Shown one piece after another: positions 44,377-45,347 of a stretch of 45,347 bases of DNA (positions are counted from its first letter, which is position 1; each line of letters begins with the position of its first letter). Source of the stretch: Planctomycetota bacterium. GTDB taxonomy: Bacteria > Planctomycetota > UBA11346. The stretch covers positions 1 to 45,347 of the forward strand of contig JANQLF010000014.1 in assembly GCA_028280785.1 (NCBI GenBank). Reading direction: 5' to 3'. The position numbers and the translations under genes were made by a program. The notes beneath the pieces are model-generated. The model had not been told where the DNA came from. It saw nothing but the letters and a program-made list of their open reading frames with translations, and did not search any database.

Positions 44377-45204
44377 TATATTCCATAGAGATTTAATAAA
44401 ATCTAGATACTCACCGCGTTTGTAGCGCCAACCGCGGATGAGACGCTCTTGGTCTAAAGCTATCTTTTTAGCGATTGGTTTGACGGCATTGCCATCTTTC
44501 CAGTAACCGCGGTGACTGAGTGGGTGTTCACGATCGAGAAACCCTCCGATTTCGGTATTATAATCGAAATCGACCGCTTTGCGATAATGTTTGTTAATAA
44601 CACGAAGGGGCCAACCAATGATATCGTCATCATCAAAAATATTTATCCATGCGCCATTTGTGTCGTCAACTTGAACAGGAGTATCTGCATTTTTAGGATC
44701 GCCAGCACGCATGGTCCACAAGGCTATGGGTGATCCCATAGTAAAAAAATTAGTTAATTTAAAAGAATGAGTATTGTCATAGCAATAATCACTTGCGATG
44801 ACACTTCCTAAACTATGGGCAACAATTGTATATTCTACTGGATTATTCCCAACTATTTTATCAACATCTGCGCGTGCTTTATCAATAGATGCGTGGATAT
44901 CTTTGTATACTTCATCACCACGATCACTGTCTTGATAGGCAAGTGCATCACCTATGAGATTAAGCATTATCTTACGAAATGTTTTAAATCCAAGTTTTTG
45001 CTTACTAAAACGCTTTGCGAGTTTATCTTGGATTTTTTGTGTAATGGGGCTCCAACGAATCTCTTTAAGAATAGTTTTTATATTGGTATTAGGAACATTT
45101 GAATAAGATTTAATAAACTTCTTTAATTTTTTTTGAAATGGCATTGAATAACCTTTATCTTGATCACCAACACCGTGAATAATGAATACCACCTGATAGT
45201 ACAT
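44374..45204 (-). CDS. Alpha/beta-hydrolase (lipase-like) of unknown substrate
   Basis: The 276-residue protein starts with a beta-strand and oxyanion-type motif (VVFIIHGVGDQD, residues 5-16). It has the nucleophile elbow IVAHSLGSV, with the Ser in AHSLG near residue 130. NIFDDDDIIGWPL and LSHRGYW are plausible positions for the acid and His. The form is that of lipase/esterase-like hydrolases with an HGxGD start. It has no signal peptide, a Lys-rich N-terminal third (KKLKKFIKSY) and looks AT-richer than its neighbours by eye. AAGGAG precedes the ATG. The stop lies in the palindromic repeat. The 143 bases beyond it to the window end show no gene. Confidence 0.75.
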   Translation of the reverse strand: MYYQVVFIIHGVGDQDKGYSMPFQKKLKKFIKSYSNVPNTNIKTILKEIRWSPITQKIQDKLAKRFSKQKLGFKTFRKIMLNLIGDALAYQDSDRGDEVYKDIHASIDKARADVDKIVGNNPVEYTIVAHSLGSVIASDYCYDNTHSFKLTNFFTMGSPIALWTMRAGDPKNADTPVQVDDTNGAWINIFDDDDIIGWPLRVINKHYRKAVDFDYNTEIGGFLDREHPLSHRGYWKDGNAVKPIAKKIALDQERLIRGWRYKRGEYLDFIKSLWNI

Positions 45205-45347
45205 GTCTCTGCTCCTTCGTGCAGACAGGATAGAGCGGTATGAGATGAAGAAAAGATTTATTTTCCTACAATATTACGGTACATCACACAACTGCTGACT
45301 CATCAAGTTGAATTTTCATTGAGACCATGGTTGCCAGTACCAGATGC

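Overview
The window reads as a chromosomal segment of a free-living, Gram-negative-type bacterium, most likely from the PVC superphylum (Lentisphaerota, Verrucomicrobiota or Planctomycetota). The evidence is its gene content: LacI regulators beside parallel beta-helix and heparinase-type proteins, several PIG-L deacetylases, large pseudopilins grouped with an SUMF1-domain protein, HEAT-repeat fusions, a CADD-like diiron protein, and dispersed palindromes of the CACGGAG and ACCACGGATG types. Base composition looks mid-40s % GC by eye (not computed). There is no rRNA or tRNA, so the placement is an inference. I saw no phage, insertion sequence, CRISPR array or toxin-antitoxin module.

Region 1 (1-8966) is a carbohydrate locus. 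A LacI-type gene preceded by a perfect inverted-repeat operator leads a tightly packed operon: cytoplasmic-type beta-helix protein, class I glutamine amidotransferase-like hydrolase, secreted beta-helix protein. Facing it is a second unit, a secreted heparinase II/III-type protein followed by its own LacI regulator. The two units meet tail to tail with overlapping stop codons.

Region 2 (8967-16649) holds a secreted HEAT-VWA protein and a minus-strand run: a large orphan membrane protein, a Gfo/Idh/MocA oxidoreductase, an MFS-like transporter fused to HEAT repeats, and a PIG-L deacetylase whose start overlaps the transporter stop.

Region 3 (16622-25624) is a compact minus-strand pseudopilin operon: two GspG-like genes, then GspH-, GspI-, GspJ- and GspK-like genes and a secreted SUMF1-domain protein, ending in a clear intrinsic terminator. 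No secretion ATPase, platform protein or secretin is nearby, so these proteins presumably plug into a machine encoded elsewhere.

Region 4 (25625-32505) has an AT-rich spacer with a long palindrome, then minus-strand genes for a YejM-like membrane sulfatase-fold protein, an SGNH-like/LRR protein, a transglutaminase-like protein and an HtrA/Deg protease. Region 5 (32623-36814) has a translationally coupled mannitol-1-phosphate dehydrogenase/PfkB kinase pair, an orphan gene between inverted dispersed repeats, and a second PIG-L protein followed by a long hairpin element.

Region 6 (36840-45347) contains two small uncharacterised genes, a minus-strand AnmK-MurQ-RlmK operon (peptidoglycan recycling plus a 23S rRNA methyltransferase), and a plus-strand trio: a CADD-like heme-oxygenase-fold diiron protein, a ferrochelatase with an unusual Cys-rich N-terminal insertion, and a CysJ-type FAD/NADPH reductase lacking a flavodoxin domain. 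An alpha/beta hydrolase gene closes the window. The trio is the best candidate here for an undescribed functional unit. The paired palindromic repeats at 34875 and 44285, whose ends supply stop codons to neighbouring genes, are the best candidate for an undescribed repeat family.
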